A stretch of 46,362 bases of DNA from an uncultured Chloroflexota bacterium (GCA_937901745.1 CALGSZ010000147.1:1-46362), one strand, 5' to 3'. Counted from the stretch's first letter, positions 22,227 to 31,059 are shown. Numbers and translations: made by a program. Notes: a model not told the origin generated them from the sequence alone.

Positions 22227-24371
22227 CTGGCACGGATCGGGACGCGCAACCTACTCGGTCGCCTGAACGCCCGCTCCCCGGAAGAGCTGGCGCGCATTGC
22301 CGCTGCGTGGAGCGTGCCGCTCACCGGCGCCGATCGCCTCGGTCATGTCAGCCGGCTTTACCGCGCGCTGACCGACCCCCGCACCGTTCGCGATTGCTGG
22401 GACCGCCTGCCCGAGGACGAGCGGGCGATGGTCCGGCTGCTGGCGGTCAGTGAGGAGACGGCGCTCACCCTCCCCGAGCTGGCAACTCATCTCGGCATCT
22501 CAGAGGCCGAGGCCCGCCAGATTGCCGTCCGCCTCTATCACAAGGCGATCATCGCGCGAGAAGGGGACGATGAGCCATTGCCGGTCGGCGTGCTCCCCCG
22601 GCTCTTTCTCCCCCGCGAGCTGACGAGCCTCTTCCGCCGAGTGCAAGACGAGATCGAAGCCGGTGATGTCAGCGGCACACCGCTGCGCGCCCTGCTGGCA
22701 CTCCTCGACGATGCCGAGATCGAGGAAGCCGCGGAGACGTGGGGCGTGCGGATCATTCCCGGTCTGCGGGGACGGGACGAGCTGACGAACCTGATCCTCA
22801 ACCACGTGCGCGATGCCGGGCACTTGAACAACGTCGTCCGCAAGCTCAAGCGCGACGCGGCGAGTATCTGGCAATGCGTGCGCGCGGAGCCGACGGCCGC
22901 GCCGGTGCCGCTTGCCGAGGCTGCCGCCGCGGCTGGACTTTCGCCCGATGACCCGCGACACGCGCAGCGCCTGCGCGATGCGCTGGCCGAGCTCGAGACG
23001 GCGCTTCTCGTCTGGCACACCTATCGGCCGGATGGCAGCCGCTGGCTCTTCATCCCCGAGGAGATCCGCGCTCCACGTCCGGCGGCGACCGATGGTCCGC
23101 CAGCGCCAGAGCCCTTGGCCGAGCCGCCGGCAGAGCTTCCCGCCTGGCGTCACCCGCATGCCTTGGCGTGGGACCTGCTCACCGTGCTCCGCGCCTTGAC
23201 CGCCCCGGATGCGCCAGCGGTCGCTGATCTCGATGAGCTGCCGCGATCCTGGCTGCGCCGCTTGAACCGGGATCTCTGGAATCGCGGGCCGGATCTCCCG
23301 CCGACTGGATACATCTCGTTCCTCGTCACCCTCGCCGACGCCGAGGGGCTGATCGAGCTCGAGCCTGGTGAGCCGGTGGCGCTCACCTCGGCAATCCGCG
23401 CCTGGCGGGATCGCTCCTTTGCCGACCAGACCGCGCGCCTGCTCGGCTGGTGGCTCGGATTGGCCGATTGGGTCGAGGGGCGGCCGCGAGAGGAGATTGA
23501 AGTCTGGGGCGCGGAGTGGGCGCCGTTTCGCCGCCGGTTGCTCGCTCATCTCACTGGCTTGGCGGATGATGCCTGGTATCCCATCGAGGCCGTCGCCACC
23601 TGGCTCGCCGCGCGCGATCCGGAGCTGCTCGGCAGCACGCTCACTGTTGCCACAGCGCGCTCGCCAGCGGAGACGGATGAGGCGGCTCGGCGCCGGGCCG
23701 CGATCGCCGAAGTCGTCAGCGTGACGCTGGAGACGGCAGTCTCTTGGTTCGGCTTGATCGAGCTAACTGGGACGGGGCGCCAACCGCGAGCGATGCGCCT
23801 GACGCCAGCCGGGCGCGCGGTAGCGATGGCCGAGCCGCTCCCCGTGGACCAATCTCCTGCCGGGCCGCCGCTGCGTGTGCTCCCAACGCTGGAGATTGAG
23901 GTGCTCGATCCGTCGCCCCTGCGGGTGTGGTCGCTGTCCGCATTTGCCGATCTGGCGCGCCTGGGCGAGGTCAGCACGTACCGCCTCAGCCAGGAATCGC
24001 TGATCCGGGCATTGGCGGCCGGTTTCGAGGTCCGGCATGTGCTCTCGTTCCTAACCAATCAGGCTGGCGCTTCGCTGCCCGCTGGCGTGGAGCAGCAAGT
24101 GCAGGCATGGGCGCAGGGGTACCGGCGGGTGCGGCTCACTCGGACGATCGTCGCCACGCCGGACGACCCCGGAGCGGCGCAAGAGATCCGCGAGGCGGCG
24201 CGCGCGGCGGGGTTCGCCGCGCGAGTAGAGGGGCAGTCGGTCATGATCGAGCCGAGCGAGCCGGGGGCAACCGAAGCCGCCCTAGAGGCCGCGCTGCGCG
24301 AGCGTGGCCTAGCACCGCAGTGGTCGGCGCTACCGGGCCAAATCAGACCACGCGGCTCGAGTCGGCGTTGA
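22227..24371 (+). CDS. Helicase_C_3 (XPB/Ssl2-like) domain protein, probable CTG start
   Basis: Large protein of unknown role, about 714 residues. The C-terminal 150 residues (LEVLDPSPLRVWSLSAFADLARLGEVSTYRLSQESLIRALAAGF) match the XPB/Ssl2 helicase-associated Helicase_C_3 domain, yet no Walker motifs are present. The N-terminal part has helix-turn-helix-like segments (LTLPELATHLGISEAEARQIAVRLYHKAIIARE). Such proteins are known in Actinobacteria and Chloroflexi without a defined function. The first usual start is GTG 22314. The frame is open to a TGA at 22200, and the residues before GTG (LARIGTRNLLGRLNARSPEELARIAAAW) read as real protein. CTG 22227 has AAGGAG 7 bases upstream, so it is the likelier start. 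It is convergent with the MarR gene, 17 bases apart. Confidence 0.8.
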   Translation: MARIGTRNLLGRLNARSPEELARIAAAWSVPLTGADRLGHVSRLYRALTDPRTVRDCWDRLPEDERAMVRLLAVSEETALTLPELATHLGISEAEARQIAVRLYHKAIIAREGDDEPLPVGVLPRLFLPRELTSLFRRVQDEIEAGDVSGTPLRALLALLDDAEIEEAAETWGVRIIPGLRGRDELTNLILNHVRDAGHLNNVVRKLKRDAASIWQCVRAEPTAAPVPLAEAAAAAGLSPDDPRHAQRLRDALAELETALLVWHTYRPDGSRWLFIPEEIRAPRPAATDGPPAPEPLAEPPAELPAWRHPHALAWDLLTVLRALTAPDAPAVADLDELPRSWLRRLNRDLWNRGPDLPPTGYISFLVTLADAEGLIELEPGEPVALTSAIRAWRDRSFADQTARLLGWWLGLADWVEGRPREEIEVWGAEWAPFRRRLLAHLTGLADDAWYPIEAVATWLAARDPELLGSTLTVATARSPAETDEAARRRAAIAEVVSVTLETAVSWFGLIELTGTGRQPRAMRLTPAGRAVAMAEPLPVDQSPAGPPLRVLPTLEIEVLDPSPLRVWSLSAFADLARLGEVSTYRLSQESLIRALAAGFEVRHVLSFLTNQAGASLPAGVEQQVQAWAQGYRRVRLTRTIVATPDDPGAAQEIREAARAAGFAARVEGQSVMIEPSEPGATEAALEAALRERGLAPQWSALPGQIRPRGSSRR

Positions 24372-24388
24372 TGGCTCGCCGGTTCGTG

Positions 24389-24868
24389 TCAGGCGCTGTG
24401 TTCGGCTTGGTTGTCTCCCGCCGGCGCGCGAAGATCGCTGAGCGCGATGAGCGCTCGGCCGAGCGTGCGTAGCTCGTCCGGCTCCAAAGTGGCGAGCCGG
24501 TCCGCGATCTCCTCGGCGAGCCGGTCTTCCATGGCCGCGTAGGCCTGGCGACCTTCCTCGGTCAGCGTTAGCAGCACGCGCCGGCGATCGTCCGCGCCGC
24601 TCTCCCGCCGCACATAGCCGCGTCGCTCGAGCCGATCGATGAGACCGGTCACGACGGCTGGCGTGACGAGCAGCTCGCGCGCGACCTGACCGAGCGTCGT
24701 CGGCTGGTCACGGATCAGAGAAAGTGCCGAAAGCTGACGGAGGCTCAGCGTGGCTGGCTGATCCTCCTCCGAGGCGCGCGCTTCTACCCAGCGATTCAGG
24801 CGGGGCACTACGTGCAGCAGGAGCCGGGCCACGCTTAGGACGTCGTCCGGCGATCGCGCGTCGGTCAT
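24389..24868 (-). CDS. MarR-family transcriptional regulator
   Basis: Winged-helix dimeric regulator of about 159 residues. The dimer helix VARLLLHVVPRLNRWVEARA leads to LSLRQLSALSLIRDQPTTLGQVARELLVTPAVVTGLIDRLERRGYVRRESGADDRRRVLLTLTEEGRQAY, which covers the recognition helix and the wing with its DDRR motif. ATG 24868 has GGAG 7 bases upstream and gives the normal family length; an in-frame ATG at 24997 would add 43 low-complexity residues and put the start only 9 bases after the propeller gene. It ends the EamA-Kelch-PQQ-MarR run and could control it. Targets are not known. Confidence 0.9.
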   Translation of the reverse strand: MTDARSPDDVLSVARLLLHVVPRLNRWVEARASEEDQPATLSLRQLSALSLIRDQPTTLGQVARELLVTPAVVTGLIDRLERRGYVRRESGADDRRRVLLTLTEEGRQAYAAMEDRLAEEIADRLATLEPDELRTLGRALIALSDLRAPAGDNQAEHSA

Positions 24869-25006
24869 GCGGTCGCTCCATTCAGGCGAACCCTCTCGCC
24901 TGCGTCGCGTCAAAGCCGTGCCCGCCGCGTCAGGTCCGCTCGCGTTCGGCGGGAACCCATCAATCCGTGGGGTGATTTGAGTCTCGTGATTTTCCATATT
25001 GCGGTC

Positions 25007-26713
25007 TCACTCCCTGCTCGTCGCTCGATCGCCAGCGAGCGCTCGCTGGGCGAATTCCCGCTCTTGGCCAGACGCCGCACCGTCTGTCGCAAGCCGCAAC
25101 GCGACGACTTCGCTCGTGCTCGCTGGCGCTCCCTCGTCCGACTCGCCCGCGGAGGGCGGTATCCATGGCCCAGCCGCTGGCACGACCAGCAAATTGCCTG
25201 CCACCGCCGGCGTCGCATTGATCCCGGCGCGAGCGCTGTACGCCCAGACTTCCCGCCCGGTCGCCGTCTCAAAGGCGCGGAGCACGCCGTCCAGTCCGGC
25301 GGTAAAGACGAGATCGTTGGCAACAGTCGCGCCGGCAAACGCGGGGGTCGGGAGAGTGGCCTCCCAGCGGATTGTGCCATCGGTGGCGCTCAGCGCGACC
25401 AGTCGGCCCCGCCCGGAAGCGAAATCGAACATGCTCTCCCGATCCACTCCGACGCCGCTATAGCGGGTTGGCATATCAACCACTGGAACGAAGACCAGGC
25501 CATCGGCGACGGCCACCGGTGAGACGACGCCCCCCCACGCCCCTGGTGCGACCCAGACCTCGCCTTCCAACGGTAGGTCGGTGAGGTGATCGTTGAGGCG
25601 GAGGCCGACGGCCGTTTGCCAGATGACCTCACCGGTCTTTTGGTTTACTGCAATAACTGTGCCAGTCTTACCCGACCCGATCGCGATCGGCACTTCCTGG
25701 CCGTCCAGGGTGATCGTCGTCAGAACCGGCGTGTTCTGGAAATCGTGATCGAAGAGGTTGTGGGGCGCGGCTTGGTGATACCACCGTATCGCTCCCGTCT
25801 CGCCCGACAGCGAAACCATGCTGCTCGCGTAGTCGTTCGGACCTGGGCGGCTCGTGCCATTCGGGTACGCGCTGGTTCCCGGCCAGGGCGCCGCGTTCGC
25901 CACGCCGAAGTAGAGGTTCCCCTCCGCATCGAAGGAGGGCGGATACCATAGCCCGCCGCCGCTGTTGATGCGCGGGTTGCCCCAGAGGTTATCGGTCGTC
26001 GTATCGAAGGACCAGAGCGTCGCGCCGGTGGCGGCGTCCAGCGCGTAGAGAATGCCGCGCGTGCCTCCTCGGTTGAACCCGCGCGTCGTGCCGGCGACGG
26101 TGCTGACGTATACGGTGTTGTCGTAAACCGCCGGCGCCATGTCGATCCCTTCATAGGGATGATTCGATAGCCGCACGCGCCAGATGAGGGCGCCGGTCTG
26201 GGCGTCGAGCGCGAAGACCTCAGCGGAATCGCCGATCGCGCCGAAGACCATGCCATAGCCGAGCGCCAGGCCGTTCGGGCCGGCCGTCGGCACGTCGAAG
26301 CGGCGCTCCCAGCGGACGGCGCCCGTCTCGCGGTCGAGGGCAAAGACGTTGCTCAGCATGTCCTGCAGATAGACTGTCTCCCCGGCGATCAAGGGTGTCG
26401 CCGTCATCCCGCCGTAGCCAGTGGTCGCTTCGATGGGGAAGCGCCAGGCAATGTCGAGATCGGCGACGTTCGCGGACGAGATCGTCGCCGCCGAGGCCGC
26501 GCGCGTGGCGCTGAGGTTGCCCTGGGCCATGGGCCAATCGTCCGCGTACTGCACGATCTCGGGCGGGATCGCCGGGCCGAGCGCCGTCGGTGTCACCGGT
26601 CCTTGCCGCTCGTCTTGCACCTGCGCGTTGGCGATGCCGATCGTCGCGGCGAGCAGCCCCATGATCAGACCAGCACGGAACAGCCGATGACCGATCCTCC
26701 GGCGGGGCGTCAT
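25007..26713 (-). CDS. Exported PQQ-type beta-propeller protein
   Basis: Quinoprotein-like propeller of 568 residues with a signal peptide (LFRAGLIMGLLAATIGIANAQ). Repeated blades show the tryptophan-docking pattern A-LDA-TGA-W: FALDRETGAVRWERRF, FALDAQTGALIWRVRL, YALDAATGATLWSFDT, VALSATDGTIRWEATL, RAFETATGREVWAYSA. WPMAQGNLSATRA near residue 55 is the opening common to PQQ alcohol dehydrogenase-like proteins. The chain is of dehydrogenase size, but no cytochrome c motif is present. Whether it binds PQQ is uncertain. Start ATG 26713 overlaps the Kelch stop as ATGA, so the two are coupled; longer upstream frames are antisense noise. It acts outside the membrane. Confidence 0.86.
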   Translation of the reverse strand: MTPRRRIGHRLFRAGLIMGLLAATIGIANAQVQDERQGPVTPTALGPAIPPEIVQYADDWPMAQGNLSATRAASAATISSANVADLDIAWRFPIEATTGYGGMTATPLIAGETVYLQDMLSNVFALDRETGAVRWERRFDVPTAGPNGLALGYGMVFGAIGDSAEVFALDAQTGALIWRVRLSNHPYEGIDMAPAVYDNTVYVSTVAGTTRGFNRGGTRGILYALDAATGATLWSFDTTTDNLWGNPRINSGGGLWYPPSFDAEGNLYFGVANAAPWPGTSAYPNGTSRPGPNDYASSMVSLSGETGAIRWYHQAAPHNLFDHDFQNTPVLTTITLDGQEVPIAIGSGKTGTVIAVNQKTGEVIWQTAVGLRLNDHLTDLPLEGEVWVAPGAWGGVVSPVAVADGLVFVPVVDMPTRYSGVGVDRESMFDFASGRGRLVALSATDGTIRWEATLPTPAFAGATVANDLVFTAGLDGVLRAFETATGREVWAYSARAGINATPAVAGNLLVVPAAGPWIPPSAGESDEGAPASTSEVVALRLATDGAASGQEREFAQRALAGDRATSRE

Positions 26714-27726
26714 GTCGCGGCTGACTCCTTCGGCAAGGTTAGCGCCTCGACGACCGGCGTGTTGTCCACCCTGCCCGCCAGCGTGCTTCCCGTGATCGCA
26801 TAGAGTGTCCCCCCCACGACGGCCGCAGCCAGGCCGTGCCGGGCCGTCGGCATCGGCGGCAAGCTGCGCCACTCGCCGGTGTCCGGATCGAAGGCGTTGA
26901 CGTCGGCGAAGAGTTGGTCGCCGCGCTCGCCTCCGAGAACGATCGCCTGCCCGTCGGCAAAGACGCCGGAAAGGCCGCCGCGCGGCACCGGGAGCGGCGG
27001 CAGGGTCTCCCACCGGTTGGTCGCCGGGTCGTAGACCTCGTTCGCGCCAGCGATGGCGTCGGACTCGTCACCGTTGGCGCGGCCGCCGATCGCGAAGATG
27101 CGATCCTCGCTGGCGATGACGGCCAGGTGCTCTCGCGGGGTTGGCAGCGACGTTCGCTCCACCCAGAGGTCCGCTCCCGGGTCGTAACGCTCCACCAGTC
27201 CGGTTGCCGGGCCTCCCAGTCGCTCGAACGCGCCGCCGACGGCGAAGAGGGCGCCATTATGCGCGACGAGTCCGAACGCGCCGCGCGGCGTCGAGAGCGA
27301 CGTCCGCCGCTCCCAGGCATCCGCCTCTGGATCGTAGGACCAGACGTCGGCGATCGCCGTCGAGTCCTCGATGAGATAGCCACCGGCGACGTAGATGCGT
27401 CCATCCAGCGCGGTCACTCCCGGATGATGGACCGCGACCGGGAGGTCCGCCACGTGGTGCCAGGTCCCGGTCACGGTATCGAAGCGATCGACGCGGTCGC
27501 CGCCGCCGAATCCGCCGACGATGTAGATATCGGTCCCGATCACCGCGACGCCGAGCTCCGAGCGCGCGAGGGGTATCGGCGCCAGCTCTCTCCACGTTAG
27601 GTCTGGGGCATCGTCCGGCGTGGCCTCGGGCGTCGCCGCGCGGACGGCACCGCGCAGACCTAAACCGAGACCTAGCATCAGCGCCGGCAGCGACCGGCGC
27701 GTCAGGCTCAATTCCCCTATTGCCAT
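26710..27726 (-). CDS. Exported Kelch-repeat beta-propeller protein
   Basis: About 338 residues with a twin-arginine-like leader LTRRSLPALMLGLGLGLRGAVRA, pointing to Tat export. Six Kelch blades follow, each with a GG pair and spaced Tyr/Trp: IYIVGGFGGGDRVDRFDTVTGTWHHV, IYVAGGYLIEDSTAIADVWSYDPEADAWERR, LFAVGGAFE, IFAIGGRAN, AIVLGGERG, LYAITGST. Kelch propellers bind proteins or sugars; neuraminidase-epimerase types share the fold, and no catalytic residues can be named here. ATG 27726 has GGAG 7 bases upstream; ATG 27756 with GGGAG 5 bases upstream is equally possible. Coupled by ATGA to the PQQ-propeller gene. Confidence 0.86.
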   Translation of the reverse strand: MAIGELSLTRRSLPALMLGLGLGLRGAVRAATPEATPDDAPDLTWRELAPIPLARSELGVAVIGTDIYIVGGFGGGDRVDRFDTVTGTWHHVADLPVAVHHPGVTALDGRIYVAGGYLIEDSTAIADVWSYDPEADAWERRTSLSTPRGAFGLVAHNGALFAVGGAFERLGGPATGLVERYDPGADLWVERTSLPTPREHLAVIASEDRIFAIGGRANGDESDAIAGANEVYDPATNRWETLPPLPVPRGGLSGVFADGQAIVLGGERGDQLFADVNAFDPDTGEWRSLPPMPTARHGLAAAVVGGTLYAITGSTLAGRVDNTPVVEALTLPKESAAT

Positions 27727-27845
27727 CGCAGCACTCCAGACATCTCGCGTGGCCATCGTGTCTCCCGGTGGCGACGCGCTCGGTCTGCATCACGATTGTA
27801 GGCGCATTGGGGAGACAGGAAACGCTTTCGCGCTGGTCGCGTCCC

Positions 27846-28703
27846 TTACCCGCCGACGCTGATGATGACGATGCCGGCCGCCACCACCGTGCAGGCGGCA
27901 ATCCGCGTGCGGCCGAATGGCTCGCCCAGCATGCGCACGCCGAGCCAGGCGCCGATCACGATACTCACCGACCGCATCGGGACGACGTACGAAACGGGAG
28001 CCAAGCGAAGCGCCGCCAGGATCAGCGCATAGGTGCCGAACACGGCGATCCCGCCGACGATCACTGGCCAGCGCTGCTTCAGCTCATCTTGCAGGGACTC
28101 CCGGCGCGTCAACGCCAGCGGCGCCATCCAGACGGCGATCAGCGCGTAGGTGAAATAGAGGTAGACGATCGGGTGGGCGTGCTGCACGCCGGCGCCATCT
28201 ATCGTCGAATAGGTGGCGATTGCAACACCGGTCAGCAGCGCCGGTAACGAGACGATGCCAGTCAATGAGCGGCGTTGCGCTGATTGGCGCAGCATCGGCG
28301 CGTGGATCCAGACGATGCCTGCCACCACCAGCGCGATTCCAGCCCAAGCGATGGGCGCGGGGCGCTCGCCAAGTGTGATGACTGCCAACAGCGGCGCAAG
28401 GAGCACGCCTGTGCCCCGCGAGACAGGGTAGACGAGGGAGAGATCGCTAGTCGTGTACGCGCGGGCCAGCGCGACATAATAGACGGTCTGGGCCAGCGAT
28501 GCGCCGAGCAAGTAGGGAATGACGGAGCTTTCCGGAAGCTCCCGCGCCAAGAGCAGCGCCACGATGGGCGCGTAGATCACCAGGGAGGCGACGGTCAACG
28601 CCCAGAAGAAGACGAGAATGTCCTGCCGCTGCTTCGCCAGCGTGTTCCACCCCGCATGGAGCACGGCCGACAGCAGGACGAGACCGATCGCCGCCAGACT
28701 CAT
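27846..28703 (-). CDS. EamA-family (DMT) transporter
   Basis: Drug/metabolite transporter of about 285 residues with ten membrane helices in two EamA halves. MSLAAIGLVLLSAVLHAGWNTLAKQ opens the first half and VYPVSRGTGVLLAPLLAVITLGERPAPIAWAGIALVVAGI closes it. The second half ends VVPMRSVSIVIGAWLGVRMLGEPFGRTRIAACTVVAAGIVII, both with the usual GE-P motif. The substrate is unknown. ATG 28701-28703 is preferred because the protein then starts at helix 1. It leads the run ahead of the Kelch gene (119 bases to ATG 27726) and has a 24-base palindrome just upstream. Divergent from the TadE genes. Confidence 0.9.
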   Translation of the reverse strand: MSLAAIGLVLLSAVLHAGWNTLAKQRQDILVFFWALTVASLVIYAPIVALLLARELPESSVIPYLLGASLAQTVYYVALARAYTTSDLSLVYPVSRGTGVLLAPLLAVITLGERPAPIAWAGIALVVAGIVWIHAPMLRQSAQRRSLTGIVSLPALLTGVAIATYSTIDGAGVQHAHPIVYLYFTYALIAVWMAPLALTRRESLQDELKQRWPVIVGGIAVFGTYALILAALRLAPVSYVVPMRSVSIVIGAWLGVRMLGEPFGRTRIAACTVVAAGIVIISVGG

Positions 28704-28727
28704 TGCCCTCTGAACCTCGCTTCCCCA

Positions 28728-28751
28728 GCCTTGCGACGAGCGTCGCAAGGC
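28728..28751. promoter_or_regulatory. 24-base palindrome upstream of the EamA gene
   Basis: GCCTTGCGACG (28728-28738) and CGTCGCAAGGC (28741-28751) are perfect 11-base arms separated by AG. It starts 25 bases upstream of the EamA ATG in the 251-base divergent region with tadE. It fits a dimeric repressor site; a 2-base loop is too short for a fully closed RNA hairpin, though a smaller one could form. Confidence 0.55.
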
Positions 28752-28954
28752 GCGACCCAATGGCGCCAATCATCGCGCCGGGCCGCGGTCTCTGCCACAC
28801 CGCTCCCAAGCGGGACATTTGTCCCGGCGGTGATCACCCTTGATGCTCATATGCGGCCCCAAGGTTTCCCCCTACGATCGGGCTAGGCTGACTGGGTGTC
28901 TCCCGCCTGAGCGCGGTCAGCGAGGTCATTGGGGCCGGACAGAGAGGGACAGCC

Positions 28955-29404
28955 ATGCAGAGCCTGCTTCGCCGGCGGGCCGGCCGGGACGAATCAAGCA
29001 ACGGGCAAGCCATCGTCGAATTCGCGCTCGTCAGCGTCCTGTTCTTCTTGATCGTCTTCGGCACGATCGATTTCGGTCGCGCTATCTACCTTCACGCTCA
29101 GCTCGAGAACGCGGTGCGCGACGCCGCTCGGGAAGGGAAGGTCGGCTTCACGAATGGCGCTGGTGGCATGAGCGCGTCTCGGCTGCAGAGCCACGTGCGC
29201 TCTTTCTGGGACTCGGAGACGCAGACGACGTCGCCACGGCCGGGCTTGGAGAACGCCTCGGTGCAGGTTACCTGCACCGGCTCGTGCACGACCGGTGATC
29301 GCTTGACGATCGTCGCCGAGTTGCCCTTCCAAGCGGTCACGCAGGAGTTTCTAGGCATCTCTCCGTTCAAGCTGCGCGCATCGGCCACGGTCGTCTTGGA
29401 ATAG
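28955..29404 (+). CDS. TadE-like pseudopilin protein
   Basis: Small membrane protein of 149 residues. The TadE signature GQAIVEFALVSVLFFLIVFGTIDFGRAIYLHAQLENAVRDAAREG lies at residues 17-61: a Glu within the hydrophobic helix, then the polar amphipathic helix. The rest is a beta-rich extracytoplasmic domain with a close Cys pair (VTCTGSCTTGD). TadE proteins are minor pseudopilins of tight-adherence pili. ATG 28955 follows AGAGGG. It opens a three-gene set of similar proteins. No Flp pilin, CpaF ATPase or TadB/C genes are in the window. Confidence 0.88.
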   Translation: MQSLLRRRAGRDESSNGQAIVEFALVSVLFFLIVFGTIDFGRAIYLHAQLENAVRDAAREGKVGFTNGAGGMSASRLQSHVRSFWDSETQTTSPRPGLENASVQVTCTGSCTTGDRLTIVAELPFQAVTQEFLGISPFKLRASATVVLE

Positions 29405-29437
29405 CGCCGGGTCGCGAGACGGATGGGAGGGGACGCG

Positions 29438-29851
29438 ATGAACACCGACAACGCGAGATCCGCGGAACGCGGCCAAGGACTCGTCGAGCTCGCGTTCGCC
29501 ATGCCGCTCTTGCTCCTGCTGCTCCTGGGGACGATCGATATGGGCCGGATGTTCTTCGACTACATCGAGATGCGCAACGGCGCCGCGGAAGGCGCGACCT
29601 ACGGCTCGCGCCGCCCGACCGATATCGACGGCATCACGGCGGTGGTAGTCGGGCATGGCGTTCCGGCCGACGCGACGATCACCGTCACGACCACGGGAGC
29701 TTGCACAACGCAGGGCGGGAACGGCGAGATCACCGTGACGGCCTCCCGCACCTGGACGCCGGTCACGCTCGATGTGCTCAAGCTGGTCGGGGGCGACGGC
29801 ACCTGGTCCTTCCGCATGTCCGCCCACGCCACCATGCGGTGCCTGACGTAG
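29438..29851 (+). CDS. TadE/TadG-like pseudopilin protein
   Basis: Second TadE-like protein, 137 residues. GQGLVELAFAMPLLLLLLLGTIDMGRMFFDYIEMRNGAAEGATYGSRR at about 16-63 is the TadE-type N-terminal segment. The remainder is an extracytoplasmic domain with a Cys near the middle (TTGACTTQGG) and one near the end (MRCLT). ATG 29438 is chosen because GGGAGGGG stands just upstream. It lies 33 bases after the first tadE-like gene and 31 bases before the TadG-like gene. Confidence 0.86.
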   Translation: MNTDNARSAERGQGLVELAFAMPLLLLLLLGTIDMGRMFFDYIEMRNGAAEGATYGSRRPTDIDGITAVVVGHGVPADATITVTTTGACTTQGGNGEITVTASRTWTPVTLDVLKLVGGDGTWSFRMSAHATMRCLT

Positions 29852-29882
29852 CTGGGCCGTGAGCAGGAGGGGAGCGACGATC

Positions 29883-30998
29883 ATGCACGGACAGCTCATT
29901 GGCGGCGGAGCGACGACACCGCCGAAGCACGCAACGCTGCAGCTTCCAGAGGCGAACGAGGAGCGCGGCGCGCATCGTGGACAAGTCATCATCATGTTCG
30001 CCGGCTTTCTCGTCGCGATGATGGGGATGCTCGGTTTGGCGACGGACGTCGGTTATGCGCTCGCCGCTCGCCGCTCCGTTCAGGCGGCGGCCGATGCCGG
30101 AGCGCTTGCCGGAGCCCGCATGATCGCGCGCTACACGCCTTCGCGGCCTACTTCTGCCGCGGCGGAGGTCGAGGCGATCGTGCAGAAGAACACGTTTGGG
30201 TCGGTCACGCCGACTGTTCTGTCGTGTGAGTACATCGGCACGAACTGGAGCGTCGTCGGCTCGTGTGGCCAGACCGTGCCGTCGAACGCCGTCGGCGCCC
30301 GCGTCAGGACGCGCGCGACGGTCCCGACATTCTTCATCCGCGTCATACCTGGAGCGCCGAAGGAGGTGACCGTCAGCGGGTACGCCAAGGCGCGGGTAGA
30401 GGTCGCGATGAACAACCCGGCCGATGGTCCCTTTATCGTCTGCGGCTTCAGCGCCTGGGATGTGACGAGCAATCCCACCGGCAAAGGGAAAGACATCGGC
30501 ACGAATACGGACATCTTGCTGAGTGCCTCGCCGTTCAAGATCAACCCGAACGCGATCGGCAAGACCTTCCGCATCCACGATCCGCAGCTTGAATCGAAGG
30601 GGAATGCCGACTGCAAAGCCAAGTCTGGTGGTCGCTTCAAGGGACTCGCGGATCAAGAGGCGAACGCGGGCAAAACCGCGCCAGGGTGGTTCACCTACGA
30701 CACGGGCACCAAGGCGGGACCGACGCGGACGACGGTCAACGGCGCCGATGGCTGCAAGGCCGGTACCGGGGAACCCTACAACTGCGTGATGATCCTGCCC
30801 ATCGCGACGAACGCGCCCGCGGAGTCAAAGAACAGTAAGCAGGTCTACGTCGTCGGCTTCGCAGCGTTCTACGTGACGACAGTGGACGCCAATTCGCATA
30901 ACGGTCAGCTTCTCGGCGCGTACATCATCGACGGCCCCGGATCCAACACCTACACGCGCGATCGCTACGGCACGGTGGTGGTCCGGCTCGTTTGGTAG
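29883..30998 (+). CDS. TadG-like protein with N-terminal Flp-pilus-type membrane segment
   Basis: 371 residues. After a 35-residue polar lead, RGQVIIMFAGFLVAMMGMLGLATDVGYALAARRSVQAAADAGALAGARMIARY matches the TadG/TadE-like (putative Flp pilus-assembly) N-terminus. The large exposed domain has several cysteines (VLSCEYIG, VGSCGQTV, IVCGFSAWD, ADCKAKS, DGCKAG, YNCVMIL), likely as disulphides. No von Willebrand A metal site (DxSxS) is seen, so it is not a full-length canonical TadG. ATG 29883 follows GGGGAGCGACG; a GTG at 29859 is the alternative. A strong hairpin follows the stop. Confidence 0.85.
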   Translation: MHGQLIGGGATTPPKHATLQLPEANEERGAHRGQVIIMFAGFLVAMMGMLGLATDVGYALAARRSVQAAADAGALAGARMIARYTPSRPTSAAAEVEAIVQKNTFGSVTPTVLSCEYIGTNWSVVGSCGQTVPSNAVGARVRTRATVPTFFIRVIPGAPKEVTVSGYAKARVEVAMNNPADGPFIVCGFSAWDVTSNPTGKGKDIGTNTDILLSASPFKINPNAIGKTFRIHDPQLESKGNADCKAKSGGRFKGLADQEANAGKTAPGWFTYDTGTKAGPTRTTVNGADGCKAGTGEPYNCVMILPIATNAPAESKNSKQVYVVGFAAFYVTTVDANSHNGQLLGAYIIDGPGSNTYTRDRYGTVVVRLVW

Positions 30999-31017
30999 CC
31001 CCTCCCCCCAGGGGTGA

Positions 31018-31059
31018 AGCGCGAAGGGCGGCGGCCCGCATCCAGCCGCCCTTCGCGCT
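31018..31059 (+). terminator. 15-bp hairpin ending the tad-like operon
   Basis: AGCGCGAAGGGCGGC (31018-31032) and GCCGCCCTTCGCGCT (31045-31059) pair without mismatch around a 12-base loop, 20 bases after the TadG-like stop. A smaller CCCCT/AGGGG hairpin lies just before it. No T-tract follows. Confidence 0.7.
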
